From positions 12,318,768 through 12,382,767 of the forward strand of contig NC_071355.1 of assembly GCF_943734655.1 (NCBI RefSeq): a stretch of DNA of 64,000 nucleotides. The letters run 5' to 3'. This document shows, piece after piece, positions 22,310-34,450 of this stretch. A program made the position numbers and the translations under genes. The notes below the pieces were generated by a model. That model saw only the letters and a list, made by a program, of their open reading frames with translations. It searched no databases and was not told where the DNA came from. This DNA comes from Sabethes cyaneus. Lineage: Eukaryota; Arthropoda; Insecta; Diptera; Culicidae. Each line of letters begins with the position of its first letter. Position 1 is the stretch's first letter.

Positions 22310-25300
22310 CCTATCGTCACATGAGACGATAGGTACTTTCCAGCTTACCTAGGTAGCTTTTGGTTCCTAACGCCAATGACCACACCGGTCCGCCATACCT
22401 AAGTATGGACTGGACCACGTTAGCTAAAAGCCTTCGCTTGCTGTCATATGCCGCAGAGCTATTAGACATCATACGAGACAATGCCGAAATAGCTGTGGAA
22501 GCCTTCTTGCAGGCATAGTTGACGTGGCTCCCGAACTTGAGCTCTTAGGAGTTTTAAGAACCGCTTTGACGAAATAGTGCAGTCCCCGACGCTGATATTT
22601 GCTTGCTGCACTGACTTGCTGATGTTCACCACGATAACCTCCGTTTTATGATGCGCTAGCTCCAGTTTCCTGGAGCGCATCCAATCTTCAACAATGCTTA
22701 TAGAGTGGGCAGCCATCAACTCAACTCTCTGATAGATTCACCGTAGACTTCCAAGGTGATATCGTCCGCAAAGCCGACAATCACCACCCCTACCGGGAAC
22801 TTTAGCTTCAACACCTCGTCATACATGACGTTCCACAACACCGGGCCCAGTATGGAACCTTGCGGAACCCCTGCGGTGATTGGAGCGCACTTCTGACCCT
22901 CCTCCGTGTTGTGCCATAGCACACGATTCTGGAAATAATTTTCCAGGATCTTGTACAGCGACACCGTCACTTGGACGTTCCGAAGCGAGTTGGCTATGGA
23001 GTCCCAGCTAGCGCTATTAAACGCATTTCTCACGTCGAGCGTGACAACTGCGCAATAGCGCATACACGTGCTCTTATGCTGGATTGCCACCTCGGTTGTC
23101 TTAGTGACAGACAAGATGGCATCCACCGTAGATTTGCCTTTACGGAAGCCGAATTGGTTCCTTGACAGACTGTTTGTACCCTCCGTGTACTGTACGAGTC
23201 TGTTAAGGATAACCCTCTCCAGTACCTTGCCGGCAATATCGAGTAGACAGATCGGCCTATATGACGAGGGGACACCCGGAGGTTTTTTTGGCTTCGGCAA
23301 TAGGGCCATGTTCTGTCGCTTCCATCTGTCCGGGAAGTGGCCATATTCCAGGCATCTACTCATTACTGCTCCGAATAATTCGGGAGTCTCCAAAATAGCC
23401 GCTTTAATGGCCCAATTCGGGATTCCGTCTGGTCCTGGTGCCTTGCTCACCTTTAGGGATTTAGCGATCTCAATGAGTTCCTCATTCGTAATCGTTACTT
23501 CCTTCCCAACCTCTAAGCCGCCGTCGTCCACGCCATGATCTGAGATACTGGAACGTCGGCCGTGGGACGACTCAGCGGCCTGAGGCCAGGGCCTTGGCTC
23601 GTGGCGCGGAAAGAGGCCCTCGATGATTCGCTCCAGCATCTCTGGCAATCGCTCTGCGGGTGCCATCACGCCCTTGGTCTTTGCCATTACGACCCTGTAA
23701 GCATCACCCCACGGGTTCGCATTAGCACTAACACATAACCTTTCAAATCAGTTCGTTTACTAGCTTTTATCCCACTCTTAAGCGCTGCGCGTGCAGCAAC
23801 AAGTACTACTCGACATTCAGCCCTACCTTCGCCCGAACGAGCTCTTTGCATAATTCTCTTCGCTCGAAAGCACGCTCCGCGGAGTTCCGCAATTTCAGCT
23901 GTCACTAGTAAGCCGGTGACCTCCCGTACCTAGGTCGGTTTTTCCTAGGCATCCTAGGCACACGCTCGCGACAGTACCTCAACCAAATGATCAGCGTTCG
24001 CATCGGGCATACCGCGATCACCGCACTCTCTTCGGATCGCTTCCACAAATACTTCGGGATCGAAGTATGATGTCTTCCATCCACGGGTAGTTGTAGTGTC
24101 GGCTCTACTCGCCGCCTGCCGCCTCGTTATCTGACACCATAGCGGACCGCCTGATGGTCACTGTGAGTGTAGCCATTGTCTACCCTCCAGTCTCCTATTG
24201 GATCAGGACTGCCGAAAGTCACGTCGATGATAGACTCCGCACCGTTCCTACTGAAGGTACTTGTGTTGCCGACGTTGGCCAGATCTACGTTAAGCTTTGC
24301 CAGAGCCTCAAGCAGAATCCGACCCCTATGGCTCGTGCGACGACTTCCCCACTCTACCGCCCAAGCGTTAAAGTCGCCCGCCACAACCACCGGCCTTCCC
24401 AGCAAACATTTTCGTACGTATATCAAAGTAACAAATATGATATATGTACCGATATATATCTGGAAAAATCGCATTCGATGCACGAAACCAGCATATGCGT
24501 ACTGTTTTGGAGGCGATATACGTACTGGAAATAATATGAAAACAATTCACATTCATAAGTAGGGTCTTTTTCTAATTCCCGCGTAATAAGGAAAGCCATT
24601 CTAATTTTCATCATTTGCTGGATGGATTTAGTGAATACTCCAAAAGTTCTTGTACTGATTTGACTAAAACACACTTACCTTCCGATCCGCGAACTTTGAA
24701 ATCACTGAAAAGCGACTATTAAAGCATATTATTGAAATTACGCAACTGACTTTATTGCTAAAATTCGTCGTACCGTTTTAAAATCCGTCCAACAAAATTT
24801 TTCATCGTCCGAACTAAAAATCACAACAATGTTTACGAAGCTAACGCGCATGTATTTGTGTAGGACGGCATGACAAATGTTATTCTACAAAATTTCTGCA
24901 GGTCAGGCAAGTTTTTCTGGCTGTAGAATAACGACAATGCCTTGCGTGAGTTATTTTCATTTATGAATGACGGAAATTAAAACGAGTCGCACGAAAAAAC
25001 GTAGGAAATTTGGCTGGTAGGACTTCTTTAATGATAAAAAGCATTTAAATAGATCTCAGCTCACTTTGATTGATTGCGTATGATAGACAACTAACTAAAA
25101 TATTAGGGAATAACTAGTTTAGTTAGTTTTAGTTTAGTTAGTTTTGCATTGTGTGTCATAAAAATGCTGATATTTTTAATAATTTGTGTTGGATAGGACG
25201 GGAATAGGCAATTACGACGATGTAGCAACATACCCTATTTGTATACGATGAAATCCGACTCAACATGATTAGTTCCATAATGCTATACAATTCTGTGACA

Positions 25301-27050
25301 AAAATCTTATGTGAATCAGTTACTATCATTTTGTACGAATATATGTAAACTAGGGTGCGCTTTAATAGGCTTTATGTACGATTTTGAGTTTGTTAAGCGA
25401 TATTTAAGATGATTTTTACACATTATTATACGATTTGTGGTTTGCTGGGTTAAACCAGTCAGCACAACTGATACTCGGTCTACTCGGAACATGCATCCGC
25501 GTAAACTGCTCGATAGACCAACTCGGCGGAGCATAACAGCTGCAGTAGAACACTCCACCCACTTTGGCAACGGCAATTCCCTCGTCTGCAGTTGACACAA
25601 CCTCCTGAATCGGGAACCTGCTTGTCGTCCATATAGCCGCCGTCCCAGACCTATCCGAAACCCAGTTGCCGTTTCCGGCAAGGACGCGATATGGATCCGA
25701 GATTATGGCAATGTCTATTGCTGACTCAGAAACTGCTTGGTGTAACAGCTGCTAAGCCGTGCTGCAGTGGTTCAGGTTGAGTTGTGTCACTTGCACTATG
25801 AACGTGGCTTAGTCGCCGGCACACCGGCCGGGCACCTTGAACCTCCCGTTACGTGCTTTGCGTCCCGTTTACCGGTACAGATCAGGCACTTGGGAATCTC
25901 CTATCTGGCCCCTTGCAGTTCCAGGCTTTATGTTCGTGTTCGAAGCACCGGAAGCAAGCACGCTCAGTGGACATTCCGACCACCCCACTTTTAGCCTAGC
26001 AGCTTTCAGGGCTTCGTTTCCGTCAGTCAGCGGAAGTCGTATGGTGGCTACCTGGGTCCCGGCCGGACCCTTGCGTAGGCGAACCGCCTCGGTTGCCACC
26101 ACCACTCCACTTTGCTCTTTGAGAGCATGTACGACCTCGCGCACTTCGGTGATCTCGTCCAGGTTCTTAAGCTGGATAGTCACTTCTGGTGTTATAGCAC
26201 GTACCTGCACTTCGTCCCCGAGCACTCCTTCCGCTATGGATTTGTATGCGGAGCTCTTCTTGGTGGCATCCTTCTTTAAGTCGAGGATCATATCGCCCAT
26301 GCGTGAGCGGCGGATGCTTCGCACGTCCGCGCTCAGATCCTTGAGTAGGGCGTCTCCTCTCATGGCCTTCAGAACCTCTAAGTATTTCGACCCGTCGGTT
26401 TTCAGGATAAGAGCGTCGCCCTTCTTCGCTCGCTTCCTTGCCGGTTTAGGTGGAGCTGTTTTTTTACTGGAGCCTCCTCCGCGTTTTCTCTTGGTCTTAA
26501 CCTCGGTCCACGGACCATCCGTCTTGGAGCTTCCCGTTGGTTCATCGGTTAGCTCTGCCAACCCGCTAGCCTGAGGGCTTTTACCGATCAGGCGTTTTTT
26601 CGGTCCACCAGGGGTGCTATCCCCCGCGGACTATCTCAGACGCTTGGCAGACGCCTTACCACTGCTGGTAGCGCTTTCCGTAGCCTCCTGGGCCGCGTTG
26701 CGTCAACGTTTAGGTACAGCGTTTCTATTCTTCTCCATCGCCCTGATTAGCGTTGGGCCATTCATCGCTGTGCCCGGCGTGGTAGGCATACCGCTGCCTT
26801 TGCCACCCACACTAGCGCTCCTAGTTGCATCCTTCTCCACCCTTGGTAGAGAACACTGGATGCCCCCTCTCGCGAACTTTCCGCCGTATCTACACTTGTT
26901 GTATTTTTGATTTTGTTTTCCATAAGAATCCCACGAGTTGATGGGAAAGAAAAGTCAGAGCCCCTCATGATGCGGTAAGGGCTGATTACTGTGGAGGGCG
27001 CTCTGGTACTCCACAGGGTCCGTTTGAGGCTGAGTATTTATAGAACAATC
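22310..27050 (-). mobile_element. R1-clade LINE, nearly full length but inactivated
   Basis: On the minus strand, ORF1 (about 26910-25810) is a basic gag-like protein ending in zinc knuckles (CFRCFEHEHKAWNC and a following CLICTGKRDAKH). ORF2 has the APE endonuclease start (near 25780, then VLAGNGNWVSDRSGTAAIW), VVVAGDFNAWAVEWGS and SDHQAVRY (24400-24130), and the RT (23687-22716) with APGPDGIPNWAIK, YRPICLLDIAGKVLERVI, QFGFRKGKSTVDAI, GVPQGSILGPVLWN and GFADDITL. The tail NVVQSILRYGGPVW lies near 22400. Frameshifts and the TIR element at 24396-25449 break ORF2; the 3' end is truncated. Confidence 0.9.
24396..25449. mobile_element. TIR element inserted in the R1 endonuclease
   Basis: The left end CCCAGCAAACATTTTCG and the right end CGATTTGTGGTTTGCTGGG are imperfect inverted repeats exactly where R1 endonuclease similarity stops and resumes. 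The interior is AT-rich and noncoding, with a GTTTAGTTAGTTTTA tandem near 25115-25145. No clean target duplication was found, and some endonuclease sequence between the flanks is missing, so deletion accompanied or followed insertion. Confidence 0.6.
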
Positions 27051-27514
27051 CACCCCTCCCCCCCACCATTCATCCCGACGGTACGGGTCGCATGACAGCT
27101 TGGATTAGGGGTTTATCCATTCATTTTTTTACTTTTAACCAGCTATAAAAACCATCCCCCTTTGGGGGCGTTGGACCCTCTGCTCAGGTTCTCAGTATTT
27201 TCAGGTTCATCGAACATGCTTCTACCGAGATCCGTCATTTGCAGGCGGAGAGCATACGACCCTAGTTTCCACCGGTTGTCCGATTTCCACTAAGGAACGT
27301 ATCCCGGATGGTACCACGAGGAGGTAGAGATAGGAGTTGCTAAATAAGAGGCTGTGGAACTTCGTGATAGTTCTGGAGCGCATTATTCAACCATTTACCA
27401 TTCAGCATTCCACTATCTGTCCAGCATTATCTGTCAGATCTACGCAACCGCGGTGTCGCATGATAAGTTTTTGTCCATGGACGAAACTGACCACTTGCGG
27501 GACAACTACCCTGC
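27051..27514. other. R1 5' flank or UTR, otherwise unassigned
   Basis: It may contain the R1 5'UTR (C-rich run near 27055-27065). No gene recognised. Confidence 0.35.
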
Positions 27515-27640
27515 AAAGATGGTGTTTGCCTCAAATCTGGTAGGAACACGACGACCAGCAGCGCAGTGAGCAAGATGGTTAGACAAGGTGAAGCGAGATC
27601 TGGTGGAGAGTACTCGGTGTCGGTTGGAAAAACCTTGTTC
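27515..27640 (+). mobile_element. FADD-type LINE C-terminal fragment
   Basis: The plus strand reads DNYPAKMVFASNLVGTRRPA, a stop, then ARWLDKVKRDL, matching the C-terminal NDPTGTRRRGAQRAR/DQVEGDL region of the copy at 55850-55925 and the relic at 33850-33960. Confidence 0.65.
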
Positions 27641-28103
27641 AACAGGCTTTGTCTTAGGACGGCAAGACACTTAAGTAACTGTGTCCGCCAACAACAACTT
27701 TTCAGCAAGGAAACCCAGAAACGGAGCTTCAGAATACGCTGGGATCGAACGGGATGCATCGCCGTGCGAAGTTGGTTGCGGTTGTCCTGTAGGGTCTTGA
27801 AACGACATACCGCATGGATTTCGGACAGTGCAACCGACAATAATGTTTTTTTGGTAACCTCCCCGGCACGAGAGATAGAGAAATACAGCGTCCACGATGG
27901 TTCGATCAGATTATAGTCGGTGGAATAGAGTTCCCGTTGTTTAGGTCAAATCAAATACAACCAAATTCTGTTGCTTGATATTTGCTGTTTACTACGATCG
28001 GAAGATCTATAACTGATTCTATTGAAATAACTTTCAAATTAATATCAAAAATCACATTGCGGTCTAAAAATCTCGTCCGGTCCGTCGTTTGTCGAAGTAT
28101 CCT
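27641..28103. other. Intergenic and opsin B 3' flank
   Basis: Open frames here have no domain. The last 150 bp before 28103 should include the 3'UTR of the minus-strand opsin; no canonical AATAAA was identified on that strand. Confidence 0.4.
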
Positions 28104-29294
28104 TTAGGCATTGCAGTTGTTGTTCTGAGCCTCCGATGAAATCGTTGTCCCGGAAGCCACCGATTGCTCGTCGGCAGCCGGTGGGCTATCCGAGGTGCAC
28201 GCCAACGATGGGAACGTTTTGTACAGGGCCGCACGGTACTTCGGATGGCTGATACCGTACACAATGGGATTGTAGACGGCGTTGGCTTTCGCAAACAGTG
28301 AACTCCAGATCGTGGACAACGGGCTGATTGATGCGGCGTGGAACATTCCAGCATAGTTGATCACTAGGTATGGCGTCCAAGCTAGGAACCATAGCGATAT
28401 GGTTACCAGGGCAACCTTTGCCAGTTTGATTTCGGCGCTTTGCTTGGCGGTATCCGACGATCGGAGTGAAGCTACGTTCATCTTTTTGGCCTGCTCACGC
28501 ATGTTCTTCTCGTGTTCGGATACGGCCTGCATGAATGATTAGGTTGTTTTAATTATCTTTCATAGAAATGCTATAATATTACGTACCTTGAGAATGTAAT
28601 AGTAAGAATAGATGATCAGGAACAGAGGCAACCAGTAGACGAAGACTGAGTACGCCACGATGTATGAAGTGCTGACAATGTCCAAAGAAAGGTAATCCGT
28701 TCCACAAACTGCCATATTTCCTTCCGGTACGTATCGGTTCCAGCCGAACACTGGAGCTACAGTCCAGAGGATAGAGTTTAGCCATACAAAAAGAATTTTC
28801 AATAACGATCCGTTGTAGGTCATCGGTTTCGCTGAAAGTCCCTTCACGATCACGGTATACCGGTCGAAGGCGATCATCGTCATGCTCCAAATCGAAACAC
28901 TACCGTACAAGGATCCGAGCATTCCGTAGATTTGACACATGAGCGGCCCAAAGATCCAAGTTTCGTTGTAACAGTTGACTATCAAGGGAGGTGCCATGCA
29001 AAACATCATCAGGAAATCGGAGAAGGCAAGATTGACTACAAACAGGTTCGCGGGAGTGCGCAGTGATTTGGTAGTCGTAAAGATATATATCACGCATCCG
29101 TTGCCAGCGATTGAAACGCAAGCCATCATGAAGATGAAGAATCCCAATATCGAGTGCCACAGCGGGTTCAGAGGTGGAAACTGATACCAGTGTGCGTCTA
29201 CCAGGTGTAACATTTCCGGTCGCACCTTATCCACAACGGACACATTACTGATCACTGCACTCCAGGCCATCGGCATACTTGGTTCCCCCAACAT
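28104..29294 (-). CDS. Long-wavelength-sensitive opsin B (two exons)
   Basis: Minus-strand exons 28587-29294 and 28104-28526 with a 60-bp GT-AG intron give 376 residues. The intron sits at the same codon boundary (K then AVS) as in opsin A. Features: sequon NVS near the N-terminus, FDRYTVIVKGLSAKPM, WNRYVPEGNMAVCGTDY, MREQAKKMNVASLRS, the retinal Lys near residue 316 in SLFAKANAVYNPIVY, and a serine/threonine-rich tail. It is the most diverged paralogue in TM2-TM4 (MFCMAPPLIVNCYNETW, SLYGSVSIWSM), so its absorption maximum may differ. It faces opsin A with the R1 element between them. Confidence 0.97.
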
Positions 29295-29434
29295 GTTGTC
29301 ACACTATTGGTTGGTCACTTTGACTGTCGTTTAAAAATGAGCGATCGGTTGAACGTTGTTTCGGGATCCTTTCCACTACTTATCCGCCGTGCAGCCAGAT
29401 AGGGACTCGTTTCCAAACTTTGGAAGCTATCACC

Positions 29435-29500
29435 TATTTATACTGCCTTTACTCCTTTAGTTCCCGAACCATCTTTTCGGCTTAACCTTAAATTAGATTA
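29435..29500 (-). promoter_or_regulatory. Opsin B core promoter: TATA box and P3-like site
   Basis: On the minus strand TATAAATA lies at 29442-29435, about 140 bp upstream of the ATG. Upstream of it, 29490-29500 holds TAATCTAATTT in gene orientation, matching TAATYNRATTA except for the last base. The plus-strand reading AAATTAGATTA equals the site of opsin C exactly. The 47-bp gap to the TATA box is longer than in the other opsins. Confidence 0.6.
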
Positions 29501-29509
29501 AACCTTCTG

Positions 29510-30860
29510 GCGCTTCTTAGCAGTTCGGCATGAGTGCTAAGAAGGGGAACAGTTTTCGGGATTAACAGCCGGTTCCTAGCCTTTGTTTTATGACAAATCC
29601 TCCTCAACTTTGCGGTTGACGAGAAGGGTTTTAGCTGTGCTGCTGCTTGCGTTTGCAATTCAGAAGTCAGTCAGTGCATCAGGTAATCGCAATAAACCAC
29701 CGAACAAAGGGTCTTGCAAATTAGATCCGTAACAGCAACAGGCGAGTGAGTAGGGAATAATTTTCTTTTTGATGGTCAGTTTGTTATTGAGTTTGCAATG
29801 AGATGTCCACCGGGAAGGTAGGTTGTTTTCAAAAACTTAAATATTTGGTGTTTAATTATTTAGCAATAGAAAAGTTTGAAATTTTTACTCAAACAATAGA
29901 AATATTCGAAATGTTTGTTTTAAAGAAAGTATTCAAATTTGTGCCAAACCGACCGTCTCGAAGTCCAGTGAAATTATAATGTATTACGTTAAGGATCATT
30001 TTCGAACAATTTCCAAAAAGCCATTGGCGTTTTACAAGAATTTATAAATTGTAAAAAGATAAGCTCTTCCCAAATTTGATTTTTATACTAATAAGGATAC
30101 ATTGAATCATGGACGTTCCAAAATAAATTCTGTACAATCGCTCGTATATTTCACAGTTGAGTTTTTCACTCCAGCTGTAAAGCAACAAGCGAAATAGTAT
30201 GCAGATATGTAACAATGTTGTAGAATGTAGACAGTCCAGGAAGGGTTCTGTCTGACGAGAAACCGAATTGATTGGATTCCAGTTGACAATTTCGTCGACG
30301 ATCGGAAGTGTTGGTGCTTTAGTGTAGCCAGCAAAAAGACAAACGACTTGGCTTACTTATAGGATCAGTATTATTTGCTTCTACATTGTATGTAATAAAA
30401 TGTCCGGTTTGCTGCACACAATTTACTATCTTTCCATAGTGTCAGTTTCTTTCATTGCTGGCTTCCTAGACGCTTTTTTGTTTTGTATACAGTGGCCGTT
30501 AAGCCTCTTAAGGCAAACTGTAGCAAATGTATAATATTGCATCGAAACAACCAACGCAACGGTGTCAATGAAGTCACGGTAGTCAATGAAACACCTATGG
30601 TGCGATTATCACCTGTTAATCCTCAGAAAAAAGCAATTTTCTGGCATTTCATAGGCTTTTGATTCGTTTAATTCGATTCGAGGTAAACTGTTGAAATCCG
30701 GATAACGTTAATGGGCCAATCATTGTGAATGATTATAGCGAACTGTTCCAGGAAAATCTAGGTTACCAAACCTAAAATTGTTTTTATAGTTTACGTTAAT
30801 TTAAATAGCCTCCTAAAATCGCGTATGGAGCCTGAATACATACAGTTTAATAATCGTTTA
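29510..30860. other. Intergenic, no recognised features
   Basis: AT-rich flank of opsin B. The minus-strand open frame 30107-30334 has no domain. Upstream opsin enhancers could lie here but none can be named. Confidence 0.4.
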
Positions 30861-30863
30861 TTA

Positions 30864-31426
30864 GGGTAGATGCTCCAGTAGTTGTGGTAGTACCAGTAGT
30901 GGTGGAAACGCGAAATATATCATAATTATAGCGGATTTCGAGATAATTTCAATTTTCTATTGTTAAATATATATTTGTTAACAGTTTTATCTAAGATACA
31001 CAGTTAAAATTAAAGACGTTGGTGCAAAAATTACAAATTCCTTTTGAGCAGACCAATAAAGTGCAATTGCTTAAGAAATTCGTAACAATCCATAACATTT
31101 TAACAAGCCTACGCTGTTATCCACCTGCTGCCATGCTCACCGCAAGCGTTACTAAGGGCGGTAAACAAAATTCCACTATTATAGGCAAATTTTCCACTAT
31201 TATAGGAACATTACCACTACTTTGGGAGCACAAACTAATGTCAGGAAAAGCAATATTTTAGATATATAAACCAACAGAATGGTATAAGTTTGGTATGTAT
31301 TTAAAGCCAACATTATTGTGCACCATATTATCATGTAGTTCAATTGGAAACTGATAAATTGAGCGTTCAAATTGTCTTTAAACACTATCCCCCAACATAA
31401 TCCCTCCATTACTGGAGCATCTACCC
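30864..31426. repeat. 563-bp MITE with TA target duplication
   Basis: The ends GGGTAGATGCTCCAGTA (30864-30880) and TACTGGAGCATCTACCC (31410-31426) are perfect inverted repeats, flanked on both sides by TA (30862-30863 and 31427-31428). The inside repeats TTCCACTATTATAGG twice near 31170-31205. TA target use points to a Tc1/mariner-type non-autonomous element. No transposase is encoded. Confidence 0.8.
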
Positions 31427-31559
31427 TACTGGATTTCGGCACTGCTTCTTACCAAAGCCCATTGCTTGGACTTTTCCTCGTACACGGGACCATTTATTTA
31501 ACAACCAAATTCCATTTTCGCTCGAATTCCTTCTCGTCACTTGTAGTTTCACCTTTAGT

Positions 31560-31700
31560 TTTTCCTTCACGTTTCGTCGAAAAACCATGTTCTAGCATTA
31601 TCTACCGCAGCTTTTATCGTTTGATTGAACCGTACGCCGTCTTAAAGTCAACAAACAGATGATGAGTCTGCAAGTTGACGAAGGTTAAATAGCTGTCGAA
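31560..31700 (-). mobile_element. LINE fragment, RT palm block
   Basis: The minus strand reads VNLQTHHLFVDFKTAYGSIKR, matching VPTHHLFIDFKSAYDTIDR of the FADD-type copy near 54915-54970. Unlike most relics of this family in the window, it is on the minus strand. Confidence 0.65.
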
Positions 31701-32443
31701 GTTTCTTATAAAGATTATGTTTATGTCTAAGATTATGTTCCACCAAAAGGACATCTCTATCGCAGAATGTTCTTTTGCAGCACAGCTTTTGCATTCAACT
31801 TGTTGGACCAAGCTTGAGAATTTGCTTGGCTAACAAAAATAAGCTTAAGTTTTTTCTTATTTTTTATATTTCAAATTCAATATAATAGAATATCGTTTAA
31901 ATTTACATCTGACGATTGATTGGATGTTTCATATGTATGTTTCTATAGAGTTGAAAACAACATGAGGATAAAGGGAAAGAAAAACAGTTAAGAAAGCTAA
32001 TCCGTTCTCCATTTGCCATTGGATAACTGCCTGACATTATACAAGGCCTCCGTATACTGTTCAATATTTCATTACCTAATTAAATTTGAGCTATACCCTT
32101 AAGTTGATATGTCAATTAGTTTCAAAATAAAATTAGAAGGATTAGATGGATTATGGGACTTATGATGGCTTTCAGCGGTAGCAAACAAAAACGGTAACTG
32201 TCTTGTAATACATCACAATCGACCAACCGTCCCGGTACAAAAAAAATTACAATATTAAACCCGAAGCCACAGAAAATCGATTATACACTCTCCCTCCACG
32301 TGCTGCAAAATAACATCTAGTTATCCTAGCAACGAAACATGTGATTATAAACACCCGTTTCTAACGGCATGACAGTCTGTGTTTGTTAGTTTTATTAGTT
32401 GAAACTGAAACGAATTGGATGACCAGTTTAACACCATCGAAAA
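31701..32443. other. Intergenic, no recognised features
   Basis: AT-rich upstream flank of the two-exon gene at 32444; no promoter element can be supported. Confidence 0.4.
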
Positions 32444-32967
32444 ATGCTTCCTGTCGCGGGTAACATACAAACGGCAAGAAAAAATTGCTTTTCGCAAAAC
32501 TATCCTTTCCGAAAGGAACCTGACGAAGTCGACGAGCACTGCGAACTTCCTCCGTCGGAATATGATGATAATTACGTCTACCGTAGGTTTGAGAAGAAAA
32601 CCAGTGAGTATTGCTTAATTTCTTAAAACTATGAAACAACTCAAAAATCTGTCATTTTTACCACGAAGATTTACGCCGGGATTGGTTACGCGAGCAGTTT
32701 CGTCAAAAGGCAACGGAAACGCTTATGAAACAGGTGCAACACCAGTACGCTACGCTGCATCGTCAGGAGGAGGAACGAATGCCGCTGAGGAAGCGAGAGG
32801 ATTACTATATGGCGCGCAACAACAGCGGCGAGCCGCAGTATAATCTGTACCGGACCGATGATATGGCCACTTTCTGGAATTATCAGGCCCGCTCCAATGC
32901 GAACCGGAGAAAGAATACCAACTTCACCAAACCCATCAGTGAGCAGCTGGATCAGCAGTTTGGATAA
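32444..32967 (+). CDS. Small conserved-looking two-exon gene, function unknown
   Basis: ATG at 32444; exons 32444-32603 and 32669-32967 join across a 65-bp GT-AG intron (CA then GTGAGT; GAAG then ATTTACG) to give 152 residues, followed by AATAAA at 32991-32996. The predicted protein is hydrophilic, with no signal peptide or membrane segment. The middle (NLRRDWLREQFRQKATETLM then KQVQHQYATLHRQEEERM) is a likely charged helix, and the C-terminus has YRTDDMATFWNYQARSNANR and FTKPISEQLDQQFG. Charged short proteins with such helices occur among cilium or sperm-axoneme proteins, but no family could be named. The clean splice and poly(A) signals support a real gene. Confidence 0.75.
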
Positions 32968-32997
32968 TGCTTTTGTAATAATTTAGAAACAATAAAA

Positions 32998-33415
32998 TAT
33001 TCGCTGGAAATGCGTTTTCTTATTAGACATAGGTATTTTATAAACTTGGGAGTGAATTTTTGATAAGCTCTGGTATTCTGACAGCCTACAATTTCTATTC
33101 ATAATGCGAAAAATTTGAATACTTTTTATATCTTTGACTAATATTCTACATTGAATGTAATCATTCAATTCGTTTGAGCCAAAACCAAAGTTACGCTATT
33201 GATTGTTTCTTTGACTTTTCAGGACCACATCTTCCGTGTCTTCCAAGCTAAACCGTTCTGGACGCATTGCGATAAAAGGTTAAGGTCTGAGAGAGCATCG
33301 TAGAGAATTAATTTTTAATTAATTTTACTGCAGAATGTATCGTTTCATCTTGTTTTATAGAAGGTATGTAAGAGCTATAATACTTTAGTTCAAAGTAGAT
33401 TTGTAGGCAGTTATC
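32998..33415. other. Intergenic, no recognised features
   Basis: 3' flank of the small gene; nothing recognised. Confidence 0.4.
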
Positions 33416-34080
33416 AAGCCGGTGGTTGTGGCGGGCGATCGACAACTGACCAAATCTTTGTGCTGCGAGAGATCCTCCAAAAGTGTCGCGAATAACAAGT
33501 CTCTAGGCATCACGTATTCATTGATTTTAAGGCCGCCTACGATACTATCGACCGTGAAGAGCTATGGAAAGTTATGGACGAAAACGACTTTCCCGGGAAG
33601 GTAACAAGACTTATTAAGTCCACGGTGGATGGTATGCAGTTGCTGAGCAATATACCACAATAAAGGTTGGACCAGCGGAGAATACGTCGAAAACCAAGTA
33701 CCTATTAGCATGAGGAACCGAGCGCAATCGGGTTCGTACAGGAAATAATTTGGTAGTCGACAGGGACAAGTTCGAGGTGGTGGACTAATTTGTATGCCTC
33801 GTGTCGTTGATGACGTCGATTAACAACTGCAGTAGAGAAATTCATGTTGTGACAATGCCGGACAACAATCCCGCAAAAATGGTGTTCGCCTCGAATACGG
33901 TTGGTACCAGACGCAGAAGTGCGCAACGTGCTTTATGGTTAGACCAAGTAGAGCAAGACCTGGAAAGTATGAAACATTCGAGAAATTGAAGACAGACAGC
34001 CATGGACCGCGTTTGTTGGCAGAACATTGTTTTGCAGGTGAAATCCGAAAGGATATCGCACCAGGATTAGAAGGTATCGG
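33416..34080 (+). mobile_element. FADD-type LINE relic with large internal deletion
   Basis: The plus strand first carries RT block traces (VFIDFKAAYDTIDREELWKV near 33515-33575, then VTRLIKSTVDGMQ), then jumps to the C-terminus (VTMPDNNPAKMVFASNTVGT, RSAQRALWLDQVEQDL near 33850-33965). The palm with the catalytic dyad is missing. Confidence 0.8.
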
Positions 34081-34176
34081 TACACCTGGAGATCATAGAA
34101 ATAAAACGAAACGAAAATCACCTAGCAAATTGAATGTAGAAAACTACCGACAGACGCGGCAGCCAATACAGGACAG

Positions 34177-34450
34177 TTGCGGGGCTAGTGCTACGATCCT
34201 TTTGATACTTACAACCTCTCCTAGTCGAGATTCGACCGTGCGATGACTGGCTTGTTCGATCGGCCAGCTGGAAGGTTGTCCCCTTACACTGGGAGCTATC
34301 ACATACTTGTCAAATAGGTAACTATCGGTGAAGCTCCGCTCAGTTAGCTGCGAGGTTCGATGGTGGTCTAACAAGCCAGTCGTCGTATGTTCGTCGTCTC
34401 GGCTGGGCAGTGCTTCTGGAGTCAGTAGGATCGTTGCACTAGCCCCGTAA
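34177..34450. repeat. Foldback MITE of about 274 bp
   Basis: The left end TTGCGGGGCTAGTGCTACGA (34177-34196) is an inverted repeat of the right end TCGTTGCACTAGCCCCGTAA (34431-34450), with further matching blocks inside (GACTGGCTTGTT near 34240 and its complement near 34370). It sits between the LINE relic and the Bel/Pao fragment. No clear target duplication. Confidence 0.65.

Noticed and set aside
25837..26574. 245-codon plus-strand frame
   Set aside because: Complementary shadow of R1 ORF1 (25869-26561, minus), which has the recognisable zinc-knuckle continuation.
26614..26910. 98-codon plus-strand frame with membrane-like composition
   Set aside because: It is the antisense of the R1 ORF1 region, whose minus-strand reading has gag-like features.
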